A stretch of DNA of 64,000 bases from Hyphomicrobiales bacterium. Lineage in GTDB: Bacteria; Pseudomonadota; Alphaproteobacteria; Rhizobiales; Xanthobacteraceae. The stretch lies in assembly GCA_003135415.1 (NCBI GenBank), contig PLBP01000015.1:7620-71619 (forward strand), in the 5' to 3' direction. Of this stretch, positions 41,279-50,199 are shown piece by piece (the first letter of the stretch is position 1; each line of letters opens with the position of its first letter). The notes beneath the pieces are model-generated. The model was not told the DNA's origin, made no database searches, and was given only the letters and a program-made list of their open reading frames with translations. A program made the translations under genes and the position numbers.

Positions 41279-42637
41279 TTACGCAAGGGTGTCAGGCGAT
41301 CCAGCAGAAAGAAAACGAGCAATCTGATTTTCGACATGTACGCGCGGCCGGGCGTGCCGGGCGCGGGTTCTGGCCTGTATAGCGGGTAGCCGGCCGAATG
41401 TGGTCGAGAGTGCCGGTAGCGTTTTCATGTAGTGGGCTCCAGTCGGACTGTCGCCGTACATGAGTTTGATCCACGTCGCGAAATTGGGAGTATCAGTGAG
41501 TGCTTCGTGATTATGAAGGCCAAGTTCATCGGCGATAAGCGGCGCATCTTCGGCCCCGAGACGAAAGGCGATGAGGGTGCCAGCATTGCCGATGACAGCT
41601 TGCCGCAAGAGTACCGGAAGTTGCCCAAGGAACTGATGCGCGAGTGCAAGCGAAAGCCGCCACTTGCGCGCCTCGCTTAAGATCGACGCGAAGCTATCGG
41701 TAGCAAAATTTTGGAATTCATCCGCATAGAGCGTGAAGTCACGCCGATTTTCTTCCTCGATGTCGGCCCGGCTTTCAGCTGCCTGTGAAAATGCAGTAGC
41801 AAGAAAGGCGCCGAGAAGGTGCGCTGGGGCTTCGCCAAGCCGTCCTTTTGATAGGTTCACAATCAGCACCCGACCGTTATTCATCAGGTGTGGAATATTT
41901 AGTGTGCTTCGTTGCTGGCCGATAATGTTGCGAATGACGGGTGGGGAAAGAAGCGCACCGATCTTGTTTTGGATAGGGGAAATCGCTTCGACTAAAAAGC
42001 GGTCGTGATATTCGGCGAACTCTCGAAGCCAAAATGCGCGGATGATTGGATCGCTGCATGTATTCGTAAGACGGGCGCGATATTTCTCATCAACGAGTAG
42101 ACGCGGAAGCCCTAATAGGGTCGAGCCTGGTGTGTCGAGTAAAAGCCGAAGCGAATTATCAAGGATATATTCTAGCCGTGGTCCCCAACTATCGCCCCAC
42201 AAGTGCCTGAAGGCCGAAACGATGTGAGCGGAGACAAGCGGGCGATGATCGGGCGCCACTCGCTCAAGCGGATTGAAGGCGATGGGGTGCGAAAGGTCGG
42301 CCGGATCGAAATAGAGAACGTCGTTGGTGCGATTGGCCGGAACAGCGTCCGCGACGGCGCGGGCCAGATCGCCGTGGGGATCGAGCAATGCAAAACCCCG
42401 GCCGGCGGCGAGGTCGGACATCATCAGATTGAAAAGCAGAGTGGATTTTCCCGTACCGCTTTTGCCGATCACGTACAGGTGCCTGCGGCGATCGTTTTGC
42501 GTAAGTGGCACGCCCTCGCCTGATGCGAGTGTGCCAAGCACACTATGTTCGTGATTGTATTGCAGATGATCCCCGTCCATGGGTCGGCCTCCGAGCCGTA
42601 TCTGCACTGTGCGGGTGCTGACGTTGGCCGCGCGCAC
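41279..42637 (-). CDS. DUF87/TraD-like DNA-transfer ATPase
   Basis: RRHLYVIGKSGTGKSTLLFNLMMSDLAAGRGFALLDPHGDLARAV...DFTLYADEFQNFATDSFASILSEARKW. Confidence 0.87.
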   Translation of the reverse strand: MRAANVSTRTVQIRLGGRPMDGDHLQYNHEHSVLGTLASGEGVPLTQNDRRRHLYVIGKSGTGKSTLLFNLMMSDLAAGRGFALLDPHGDLARAVADAVPANRTNDVLYFDPADLSHPIAFNPLERVAPDHRPLVSAHIVSAFRHLWGDSWGPRLEYILDNSLRLLLDTPGSTLLGLPRLLVDEKYRARLTNTCSDPIIRAFWLREFAEYHDRFLVEAISPIQNKIGALLSPPVIRNIIGQQRSTLNIPHLMNNGRVLIVNLSKGRLGEAPAHLLGAFLATAFSQAAESRADIEEENRRDFTLYADEFQNFATDSFASILSEARKWRLSLALAHQFLGQLPVLLRQAVIGNAGTLIAFRLGAEDAPLIADELGLHNHEALTDTPNFATWIKLMYGDSPTGAHYMKTLPALSTTFGRLPAIQARTRARHARPRVHVENQIARFLSAGSPDTLA

Positions 42638-42639
42638 GG

Positions 42640-43306
42640 CGGCCGCCGGGACTACGTTGTGTGTGGACGATCCCAGCCGGGTGGCGGAAGCCGACCGCTA
42701 GAAGCGGTCGTCTACGAATTGTACCAGCCGGACAAGGGGACCTTGTCCACATGTCGGCGGGGGATAGGGGACACCACTTGCGAGCAATTTTTCCAATTTT
42801 CGAATTTCGATATCTCGAAATTGTTTTTTCAGATTATTCAATTCTGATTTTTGAAACGAGAAACTTTGCTTTCCGATTTCTCTTTTTCGATTTGTAAGCG
42901 CGTCACGATCTCGCTTCGGTAAGGTGAAAAGGGTCGATACTTGCCCCGCACGTCGGGGTCAGGCGCTGTTAGAACCCCGTGTCACGGGATGGGGCTATAC
43001 TAGATCAGTCATTAGTTTCGCGAAGCGCCCGACCCCGCCCCTCTGTGCGAGGCCTACTAGTTTTTCACCATTGGCCGAGCATAGGTCGGCTGTTTACCAG
43101 CCGTACCAGACACCAGAGGGGCGGGGTCGGGCGGTGAAGCCCGACGTGCGGGACATAAGAAAACCGGTCGTTGCAAGATATTTGACATACAGGTACCGGG
43201 GGAAACGATGAGACCCCCCACATATCCTCCGGCCTACCGAGACGTGGGCTGATAACCCGGATAATTTCCGCTTGCAGACGACCGGGATAAGACAAAGGAG
43301 CTCTGC
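42640..43306. other. intergenic region with nested inverted repeats (candidate origin or structured RNA)
   Basis: 20-bp perfect arms 43026-43045/43114-43133 nested in 13-bp perfect arms 42945-42957/43140-43152; T-rich tract with palindrome aatttcga-tatc-tcgaaatt at 42803-42822. Confidence 0.6.
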
Positions 43307-44431
43307 ATGCTGGAAGAACCAGTCATTAAGAGACTGACGCTGTCGCGGTACCTAGTGCAACTCGCGACGCAGAACGCGCGGGCCGATCAAGAAGTAGCTG
43401 GGGCCGCGTGTATTAATTTGCTTCAAGATGCAATCGAGATTTGTCTATTGGCGGCGCTAGATCATTTAAATATCAAAGTGGCAGCTCGAACCGAAGTTGC
43501 CCAGTACCTCGACAAGATCAACGAAGCAATTGGTGATGAGCTTCCGTTCAGGAGGCGCCTGCTAGAAATAAACAAAGTTCGGGTCGCATCGAAACACGAT
43601 GGCATCACTCCGAATCGGAAGGAACTTCAGGGATATGTCTCTGACGCTCGTAAATTTTTGGAACAGGCGACCAAAAAAGTGATGAATGTTGACTTCTGGT
43701 CCGTGAGTCTCACGGAGTTACTGGATGATAATGAGGCGAAAGGATTTCTGCTCGAAGCTCAAAAAGAATTCGATAGAGAAGACTATGAAGATTGTCTGAT
43801 TTCTTGTCGAAAAGCTTTCTATGTAGAATTTGAAAGTTGGTACGACATTGAGAAAGACGATGGTGGACTTTTTGGAAGTTGGGCTCCGTATTACACGCGT
43901 TCAAAGGAATGGAAGGAAACCAATGTGAATACACCATTTGATTATATTGCTTTAGACCACGGTCGGATCGACGGAGACCTCACAAAGGAGGGGATCGATC
44001 ACACTGCGTTTTGGAATGTTTGGCGTATGACGCCAAGTGTATATCGACATAAGGACGATGATGAGTGGCTGGTAAAACATGACCTCAATAAGATTGAAGA
44101 AGATGGCATAAAAGAGCGCGCGGGTTTCGTACTTGAAAATTCGGTAGCGATTTTACTTGCGCGCCAATCGAACAGAAGAATGATCAAGTGGGTGCGTTCT
44201 AATACTCGTTATGTGGTTACACTTCGGCACTCGAAGACTGTGGTCTACCGCAAGGCGGATCGGTCCGGACCAGTCAGCGCGACGACTCCGGAAGATTTGA
44301 AGGAAATGACCGTTGACTACTCGACGCCTGGATTGAAAGGCGACGGTCAGTACTGGAAGGTTCTGCATTATGACGGTAAGACGATAATAAGCGGATACGT
44401 CCCCGAGGAGGATTTGAAGTTTGGAGAATGA
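43307..44431 (+). CDS. hypothetical protein with HEPN-like N-terminal domain
   Basis: 374 aa; RX4H-type motif in LLEINKVRVASKHDGITP after helices AACINLLQDAIEICLLAALDHLNI. Confidence 0.6.
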   Translation: MLEEPVIKRLTLSRYLVQLATQNARADQEVAGAACINLLQDAIEICLLAALDHLNIKVAARTEVAQYLDKINEAIGDELPFRRRLLEINKVRVASKHDGITPNRKELQGYVSDARKFLEQATKKVMNVDFWSVSLTELLDDNEAKGFLLEAQKEFDREDYEDCLISCRKAFYVEFESWYDIEKDDGGLFGSWAPYYTRSKEWKETNVNTPFDYIALDHGRIDGDLTKEGIDHTAFWNVWRMTPSVYRHKDDDEWLVKHDLNKIEEDGIKERAGFVLENSVAILLARQSNRRMIKWVRSNTRYVVTLRHSKTVVYRKADRSGPVSATTPEDLKEMTVDYSTPGLKGDGQYWKVLHYDGKTIISGYVPEEDLKFGE

Positions 44432-44549
44432 AATTATTTTGAAGTAATGTTGGTTAAGGAATATAGTAAGTGTCGTAAAATAAATATTGTGCGACGTTAA
44501 ATAATGGCTCAACAGAGCCATGAAATAGTCGTTCCCTTTTTGAAACGTG

Positions 44550-46257
44550 TTAGTTGCCCAGAAATTGGTTTAGCTGGGTGGCGATTTTTTTGCGGCGCGC
44601 GACTAGAAAATCTTTGTATGACTTGATTTCCAACAATTTCAGATCAGTTGGAATAGCTTGCGCCTCGAACATCTCGGTTCCATGCTGGTCTATCAGCGAC
44701 ACGAGATATTTAGCTGGCTCCTTGTCACTGATTGCGCGATTTGTCTTACCACCGATGAATGCAAGGTTAGCGATATCATCAGCCTCACGCGCGGTGTGGA
44801 TGTTCTTGAGCTGAGCCTTTGGAAATATATGATGGAATTGCAACCTGTGCTGCACACCGGAATGGTCGAGTGCGATGGTCAAATTCGATCGCCAGTCCTT
44901 CGCTCCCGCGTGGCGGAAAGCAAGGAACATCGTCTTGAAAAGTGAACTTCGTTGATTGCGTCCCTCTAACTCATCGGGGGTGATGTCGAGGCGTCCGACT
45001 TGGAGGCGCAGTCGATCAATGAGTTCCGGAACGCCGCCGCCGTCACGTATTGTTGCGAGGTCCTGGTCGAGAAGTGTCTCGCTAGAGCCTCGCGAATAAC
45101 GCCCCTTTGCGTTAGCCAATAGCGCCCAATAACGAAGAGCTTTCGCGTCGGTGGGATTGATTTTATATCCGCGCGCTTGTCCTAAAAAAGCGACGGTGAT
45201 GAGTAGAAATGGCGACGACAGTAGAGCAGGACTATCTATTCCGACATTGCTCTTTAGAAAATTCATAGCGAATTGCATGCCATCGCACGCTTTTTTCCAT
45301 CCTGCTTGAAGTTGTTCCAGCTTAAGACGACCAACGGTTAAGAAACGCGATTGTCCGGTAGTAAAAACAATGAGGTTCCTTAAATGAACACCGAGATCAA
45401 TATCGAACCCGAGCTTCTCACATTCTTTTTGAAAATCAAGAAATGTTTGGAGTGAATGACGCCATTTTGCAGTAATTTGGGCTAAAGCGAGATCGGAGCT
45501 TCGAAGTTTTGCACCTAATGAATTTACCCGAACGAAAATTTCTGTCACTTCGTCGTACGACAACTTTCGCTCTAGTACATCCATTCGATAAATATATTTC
45601 TTCACCGCACGCAAGCGAGCTAGGCGTTGGCTATATTTTTCATATCTCGGGTCTTCAAATCCAGTGATGCCGGCTTTCTTTAAAAACGGAGCATCTGAAT
45701 CCGATTTAAACGTCGGATACTTTTACCCATTGCGGAAGCTGGCCGAGTTTCTTGGCTGCGACGACGAAGGTCATTTCATTGAAGCGCTTCTGTAGTTCGT
45801 CTTCAGTACTGTCGGTTTCGTCCTCGTGTATCTGATCTGTATCGTCCGAGTCGTCGTCATCCTCGCCATTTTCATCAACTTCGGTGACCACAACGAGCTT
45901 GTCCGGATGTTCCAAATTAAAAAGTAGCTCTAAAGGGCGGCGGCGACCGCGAACGGTGACAGGCTGACCGCGAATAACGGCTGAAAGCGACGTTAGTCGC
46001 TGCTGTCCATCAAGCAACAAACGAACACTGTGATACGGGTTAGTGGCCTGCTCCACTGCAAATTTTTGGAGCGGTACGTCTTCGTCTGTCTCCCAGAGCA
46101 GTATCGCTCCAGAGGGATACCCCCGGTACAGCGAATCTAATAAATCGCGGACGCGAGTGGAGCGCCAAACATATCGGCGCTGCATTTCCGGCAAGCGAAG
46201 CTCGCCGCGCTCTATCATCATCACGAGTTCTTCGACAGAGGCTTCTTGTTTAGCCAT
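44550..46257 (-). pseudogene. GmrSD-type DUF262-DUF1524 restriction protein split in two frames
   Basis: DUF262 half 45706-46257 (LRLPEMQRRYVWRSTRVRDLLDSLYRGYPSGAILLW, LLLDGQQRLTSLSAVIRG) and DUF1524/HNH half 44550-45614 (LQFHHIFPKAQLKNIHTAREADDIANLAFIGGKTNRAISDKEP); intervening codons are open in the downstream frame. Confidence 0.75.
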
Positions 46258-46323
46258 ATCGTACTCCCCAACCCCCTAATAATAACGCCATAGCAATGGA
46301 AGCATAGCATGTGGCTTCGTGAG

Positions 46324-47073
46324 CTAAGTATTTTCAGGCAGAGCTCGCGCCTGCGCATATCCGCAAAATTCACAATCGTCGGGCTGATCCGGGATATTGT
46401 TACTCATCAAACAGTTTTTGAGATTGACCAGTGCGGCTTCGATCCAGTGATCGCTGCCAGTGTACGGCAAGAGCTTCACCGCAAATTCAATTCGGCCGTC
46501 GAACGCTTCTGCGTCTCGGCCGTTGCAGTAAACGAAATAACCCGTGTCGGACACGATTAGTCCCTGCTGGCGAACCAGCCACTGATACACTTCCATCTGT
46601 CGCTTATAGGCAGACTGCCACTCTGCGTCGATCGTTACCTCTCCGGTTTTTGCTGTCGCCTTGTAATCTACGACGATGATCTCACCGGCCGGATTGACCC
46701 ACAAATCATCGACTGCGCCGGTGATCGTTAGATTGGTTGGTGCATGGAGTACTTGTACGCCCTTAAAATTCTCCCGCCATTCACCAATTTGCGGATGTTG
46801 GAATGGCACGGCTTCAATTCCGTACTGGCGCATGAAGGGATGAGCTGTTCCATTTACGCGGTGTACGTCGAATTCTTTTTTGAGCAGCCGATCGACGAGC
46901 GAATTGATGGTGAATGGCGGACCCGACGGCCGGCGAACACCAAGTCGGTGATTGAGAAAAAAGCATCGCGGACATTCGAGAAAAAGTTCGATGCCGGATC
47001 GGCTGACCTTGAACGGCTTTTCCGCAGCCGGGTCAAACAAGCCGCGCGATTTGATGGAAAATTCCTTTCTCAT
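46324..47073 (-). CDS. Cas4/RecB-like PD-(D/E)XK nuclease, probable Fe-S type
   Basis: SRSGIELFLECPRCFFL, ITGAVDDLWVNPAGEIIVVDYKA, KRQMEVYQWLV, C-terminal DDCEFCGYAQ; four Cys in two CxxC pairs. Confidence 0.82.
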   Translation of the reverse strand: MRKEFSIKSRGLFDPAAEKPFKVSRSGIELFLECPRCFFLNHRLGVRRPSGPPFTINSLVDRLLKKEFDVHRVNGTAHPFMRQYGIEAVPFQHPQIGEWRENFKGVQVLHAPTNLTITGAVDDLWVNPAGEIIVVDYKATAKTGEVTIDAEWQSAYKRQMEVYQWLVRQQGLIVSDTGYFVYCNGRDAEAFDGRIEFAVKLLPYTGSDHWIEAALVNLKNCLMSNNIPDQPDDCEFCGYAQARALPENT

Positions 47074-47193
47074 AATGAGGTGATCTCCTCCCCTATGCTG
47101 GCATTATAGGCCAGTTCGACCGAAATTGCGGGGACTCACAGCGGTGAGATGAATGTTTGAGATGAATAATGAGACGAGAAAAACTGCTCTCGT

Positions 47194-48438
47194 TTATTGA
47201 GACTCGGGCTCGTCATCACTACCGCCAGAAGTCAGCAAAGGAATGCTTTGGAGCGAGGAGCCGATCAGGCCTTGTAGATCGCCATACATTCCACCAGTAT
47301 TCGAAATCACCTTTTGAATTTGCTTGTCACGTTTGGCCCAACGTCGTTCGGCGCTGCGCCGTTCTTCCTGAAGGTCACTCTGCATATCGACAAAGGCTTC
47401 AACGATTGCCTCGACCCGCTGTTTAAACTCGGGACCGGAAACATATCTATACATTACTTCCATCTTTTCATTTTTTCCGACTGCCGACAGTTTTGCCATC
47501 TCTACTTCAATTAACTGCGACCGCAAAGCTATAGCGAGTGGTAGCGCGCATTGCGGGCTGGTAACCCAAACGCCGTTGACTTGCTGAAAGTTTTTGCAAT
47601 CCTTGGGGAGTGCTTCGCTTACAAGAATGGCGATATCCGCTTTCGCTGCTCGTTGATCGTCTTTCAGCTTGGCAATCCAGCTATCGCTCCATGCCTTTGT
47701 ATGTTTGGATTCCCACAGGATTGATCCGCACGGATGTCCCGAATTATTGATAACCCTCTGATGCGCGTCTGCTCCACTAAAACCTTTTGGAACAGGCTCA
47801 AGCTGATCTGAGGGAAACGCACTAGAAATCAGCTGTTCTAGTTCAAGTTCGAGCACTTCGCCTTGTGTTTGCTGCGAGCCTTGTTCTAGTTTTCTTCGGA
47901 GCTCATCGTTTACCCGAGTGGCGTCCTGTATTTTTTTATCCTTCTCGGCATCTTTCAGGCGGTGAGTGTCCTGAAGTCTCTTCTCCGTTTCTTCTTGTAT
48001 TTTCTGACGCTCTTCATCCATCTTTCTCGCAGTTTCGAGCTCAAGAGTCTTTTCCCTTTCTTCTAGGCTTCGTTTCTGCGCGCGCAATTCCAGCTCAGCC
48101 TTTTGCGCTAGCTCCAGTTGTTGATCTTTTTCAACCGCCCTTCGTTTCAAGTCCTGTATTTCAACACCTACGGACTGCCGGGCGCTCGCTTCGGCTTCCT
48201 TCAATAATTTGGTCCGGGCATTCTGGACCTGTTCTTTGACCGTTTGGTCAATTGTCTTTTCTTTGTCCGCAAGCTCGCGCTCCTTCGCTGCCATCTTTTT
48301 CTGCTGCTCAAGGGATTCGGACTTGAATTGCGCGCGAGTTTGGTCAGCTATTTGGTGATAAATAGCCTCCGATACGGGAATTTGTTGCCCGCAATTCGGG
48401 CACTTAATGCTGTCTAGTTTGTGAAGGTCATTTGTCAT
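47194..48438 (-). CDS. DUF2130 coiled-coil protein with zinc-ribbon-like N-terminus
   Basis: MTNDLHKLDSIKCPNCGQQIPVSEAIYHQIADQTRAQFKSE, long coiled coil, then CGSILWESKHTKAWSDSWIAKLKDDQRAAKADIAILVSEALP. Confidence 0.85.
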   Translation of the reverse strand: MTNDLHKLDSIKCPNCGQQIPVSEAIYHQIADQTRAQFKSESLEQQKKMAAKERELADKEKTIDQTVKEQVQNARTKLLKEAEASARQSVGVEIQDLKRRAVEKDQQLELAQKAELELRAQKRSLEEREKTLELETARKMDEERQKIQEETEKRLQDTHRLKDAEKDKKIQDATRVNDELRRKLEQGSQQTQGEVLELELEQLISSAFPSDQLEPVPKGFSGADAHQRVINNSGHPCGSILWESKHTKAWSDSWIAKLKDDQRAAKADIAILVSEALPKDCKNFQQVNGVWVTSPQCALPLAIALRSQLIEVEMAKLSAVGKNEKMEVMYRYVSGPEFKQRVEAIVEAFVDMQSDLQEERRSAERRWAKRDKQIQKVISNTGGMYGDLQGLIGSSLQSIPLLTSGGSDDEPESQ

Positions 48439-48662
48439 ATTGCGATCGAGGGCGTGGATATTGATTATACCGAACATTTGAGCGAGTGCATCAGCTTCTG
48501 GGAGCTAACAGACCAGAGTATCGTGTCGATGCATGCGCCTTACACGGAGCCAACCACAGTGCAGGACTTCGCGCGGCTTTGGGTTTTTCCCATTCTTATA
48601 AGAATGAATTTGTACTGAGTATTATTATATGGGTCTAATTCACTGAGTCTCATTAATAGAGT

Positions 48663-48734
48663 ACCGAGTGTTTTCATCCGGTCTAGAGCGGCTGATTTCA
48701 CTCGGTCTAGACCGAGTGTTTTCGCTCGGTCTAA
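48663..48734. repeat. three tandem 24-bp iteron-like repeats
   Basis: ACCGAGTGTTTTCATCCGGTCTAG / AGCGGCTGATTTCACTCGGTCTAG / ACCGAGTGTTTTCGCTCGGTCTAA; junction makes the 18-bp palindrome ACTCGGTCTAGACCGAGT (48700-48717). Confidence 0.85.
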
Positions 48735-48740
48735 GGCTAT

Positions 48741-49097
48741 TCATAGCTTCCTCGGTTTGAGGTTCAACTCGTAGATATTCGTCTTACCCTGCCCTCGGCG
48801 CTTGATGGTCAGCAGGCCGTTTGCTTCGAGCGATTTGAGGTGCCTCCGGACGTTGGTTTCGTGGAGGCCCATGTCGATACCCAAACGTATTTGCCCGGGA
48901 AAGCAAAAGTCGTTCTGCCAAGCATAGCTGAGCAACATGGCGAAGGCGAGCTTATCGCCAGAACTCAACTTCTTTGACTTGAGCAGAAAATTCGGAACCT
49001 GCGTGAAGCCCTTCGCTGTGGCGGCATCGGCACCCTTGAGGATGATGTTGCGGTCCTTGAGGATGTCGCCTATGTGCGTCGGCCCGTGTAGTTCCAT
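48741..49097 (-). CDS. winged-helix DNA-binding protein (replication-initiator-like or regulator)
   Basis: LSSGDKLAFAMLLSYAWQNDFCFPGQIRLGIDMGLHETNVRRHLKSLEANGLLTIKRRGQGKTNIYEL. Confidence 0.75.
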   Translation of the reverse strand: MELHGPTHIGDILKDRNIILKGADAATAKGFTQVPNFLLKSKKLSSGDKLAFAMLLSYAWQNDFCFPGQIRLGIDMGLHETNVRRHLKSLEANGLLTIKRRGQGKTNIYELNLKPRKL

Positions 49098-49431
49098 ACA
49101 CGTGCATTATACAGCCTCCAGAGACGCCTCTAGGGCGTCTATCCCCTATCGGTTGATATCTTCGGTAGCTTCGATGACTAAATCGAGTCAGAAGCGGAAG
49201 TGAGAATACGCGGGGCTTTATGTCCATTCAAAAGCAGACATTTGTCCGTGCGCCGGGCATGTCCGCTAATAGCGGAAATCGCCCTCGCGCGGGTCGATTG
49301 ATGAACGAGGCCGCCAACTCCCTACCGGTGGAAGAGCCGTACACAGCATCAATTTCAGACATGCTCATCGTTGACTTGACAGCGCGCGATATTCCCGCAC
49401 CATAAGTCATTAATTAAATTGGAGAAATTAA

Positions 49432-49848
49432 ATGGTTAATTATAAACGGAGCTTCTTCGCCCCCTCAAACAAAGGAAAAGCGGGCGAGGTTTTCGTTCAT
49501 AATCTATTGGCCGGACACACCAAAGCTGAAAGGGATCAACAAGAAAGAATTGAGCGAATAACTCAGCTACTCAAATCGTATGGGCTTTTAGATCTTGATC
49601 CGCGCGCAATACTAGAAACTGCACGCGTTCGGTCTATTAGTATCGATCAAATTGAAAAGAAATTGCTGCTCCCGATAGCGGCTGAAAGGCAGGGCTGGTC
49701 CAAAAAGCAAAGGAAAGCTGCAACGGTCATTGGTTTTTTTGGGCGGCATGCTTGGTTTGGGGCTTTGCTCTTTCTTGTGTTCATTTGGTTGTTTGTCAAA
49801 TTTCTCGATGTAACATTGAAGCCGTTCTTAGATGCTTTTTTTAAATAA
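49432..49848 (+). CDS. hypothetical protein, C-terminal TM
   Basis: 138 aa; GFFGRHAWFGALLFLVFIWLFVKFL. Confidence 0.6.
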   Translation: MVNYKRSFFAPSNKGKAGEVFVHNLLAGHTKAERDQQERIERITQLLKSYGLLDLDPRAILETARVRSISIDQIEKKLLLPIAAERQGWSKKQRKAATVIGFFGRHAWFGALLFLVFIWLFVKFLDVTLKPFLDAFFK

Positions 49849-49856
49849 ATAGACGG

Positions 49857-50114
49857 ATGAGCAGAGCGAAAAATATGACAAGCGGACGATTTTGGCGAGA
49901 TAACATCGCAGGACAGAAAGGCGGAATTCTGTTGAAGATATTTTTGTTTCCTGGACTGATAATTCAGTGGTTGATCTACTTAACACCGGCTGGAAATTAC
50001 GCAGATGTTCGCGGCCAGACAAGGAGAGCAAGAAGTCCGCTATTTACTTTTTTGTATGCCATCGCATTTTGGTTTGTTTTGTTGATGTGGGTCAGCGGTT
50101 TCTGGAGACCATAG
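49857..50114 (+). CDS. small membrane protein
   Basis: 85 aa; two hydrophobic stretches; 8 nt downstream of the previous gene. Confidence 0.55.
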   Translation: MSRAKNMTSGRFWRDNIAGQKGGILLKIFLFPGLIIQWLIYLTPAGNYADVRGQTRRARSPLFTFLYAIAFWFVLLMWVSGFWRP

Positions 50115-50199
50115 TCTTCCGTTTGCTTTAGAAGGCGCACGGGAGGATAGCAGCACCGACAAGTATTCTCACCACATTTCAGCGATTATAGGGATCGCG

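Noticed and set aside
42640-43306. Retron ncRNA (msr-msd)
   Set aside because: Nested inverted repeats are suggestive, but no reverse transcriptase motif (e.g. xxDD) was seen in neighbouring ORFs.
45700-45715. Programmed +1 frameshift (prfB-like) in the GmrSD gene
   Set aside because: GTT TAA is not a strong slippery context and no Shine-Dalgarno-like stimulator was evident; indel or assembly error is more likely.
46324-47073. CRISPR-Cas adaptation locus via the Cas4-like protein
   Set aside because: No cas1, cas2, effector or spacer-repeat array visible; the protein is treated as a stand-alone Cas4/RecB-like nuclease.
48663-48734. Short CRISPR array
   Set aside because: 24-bp units are directly abutting with no unique spacers; an iteron/operator array fits better.
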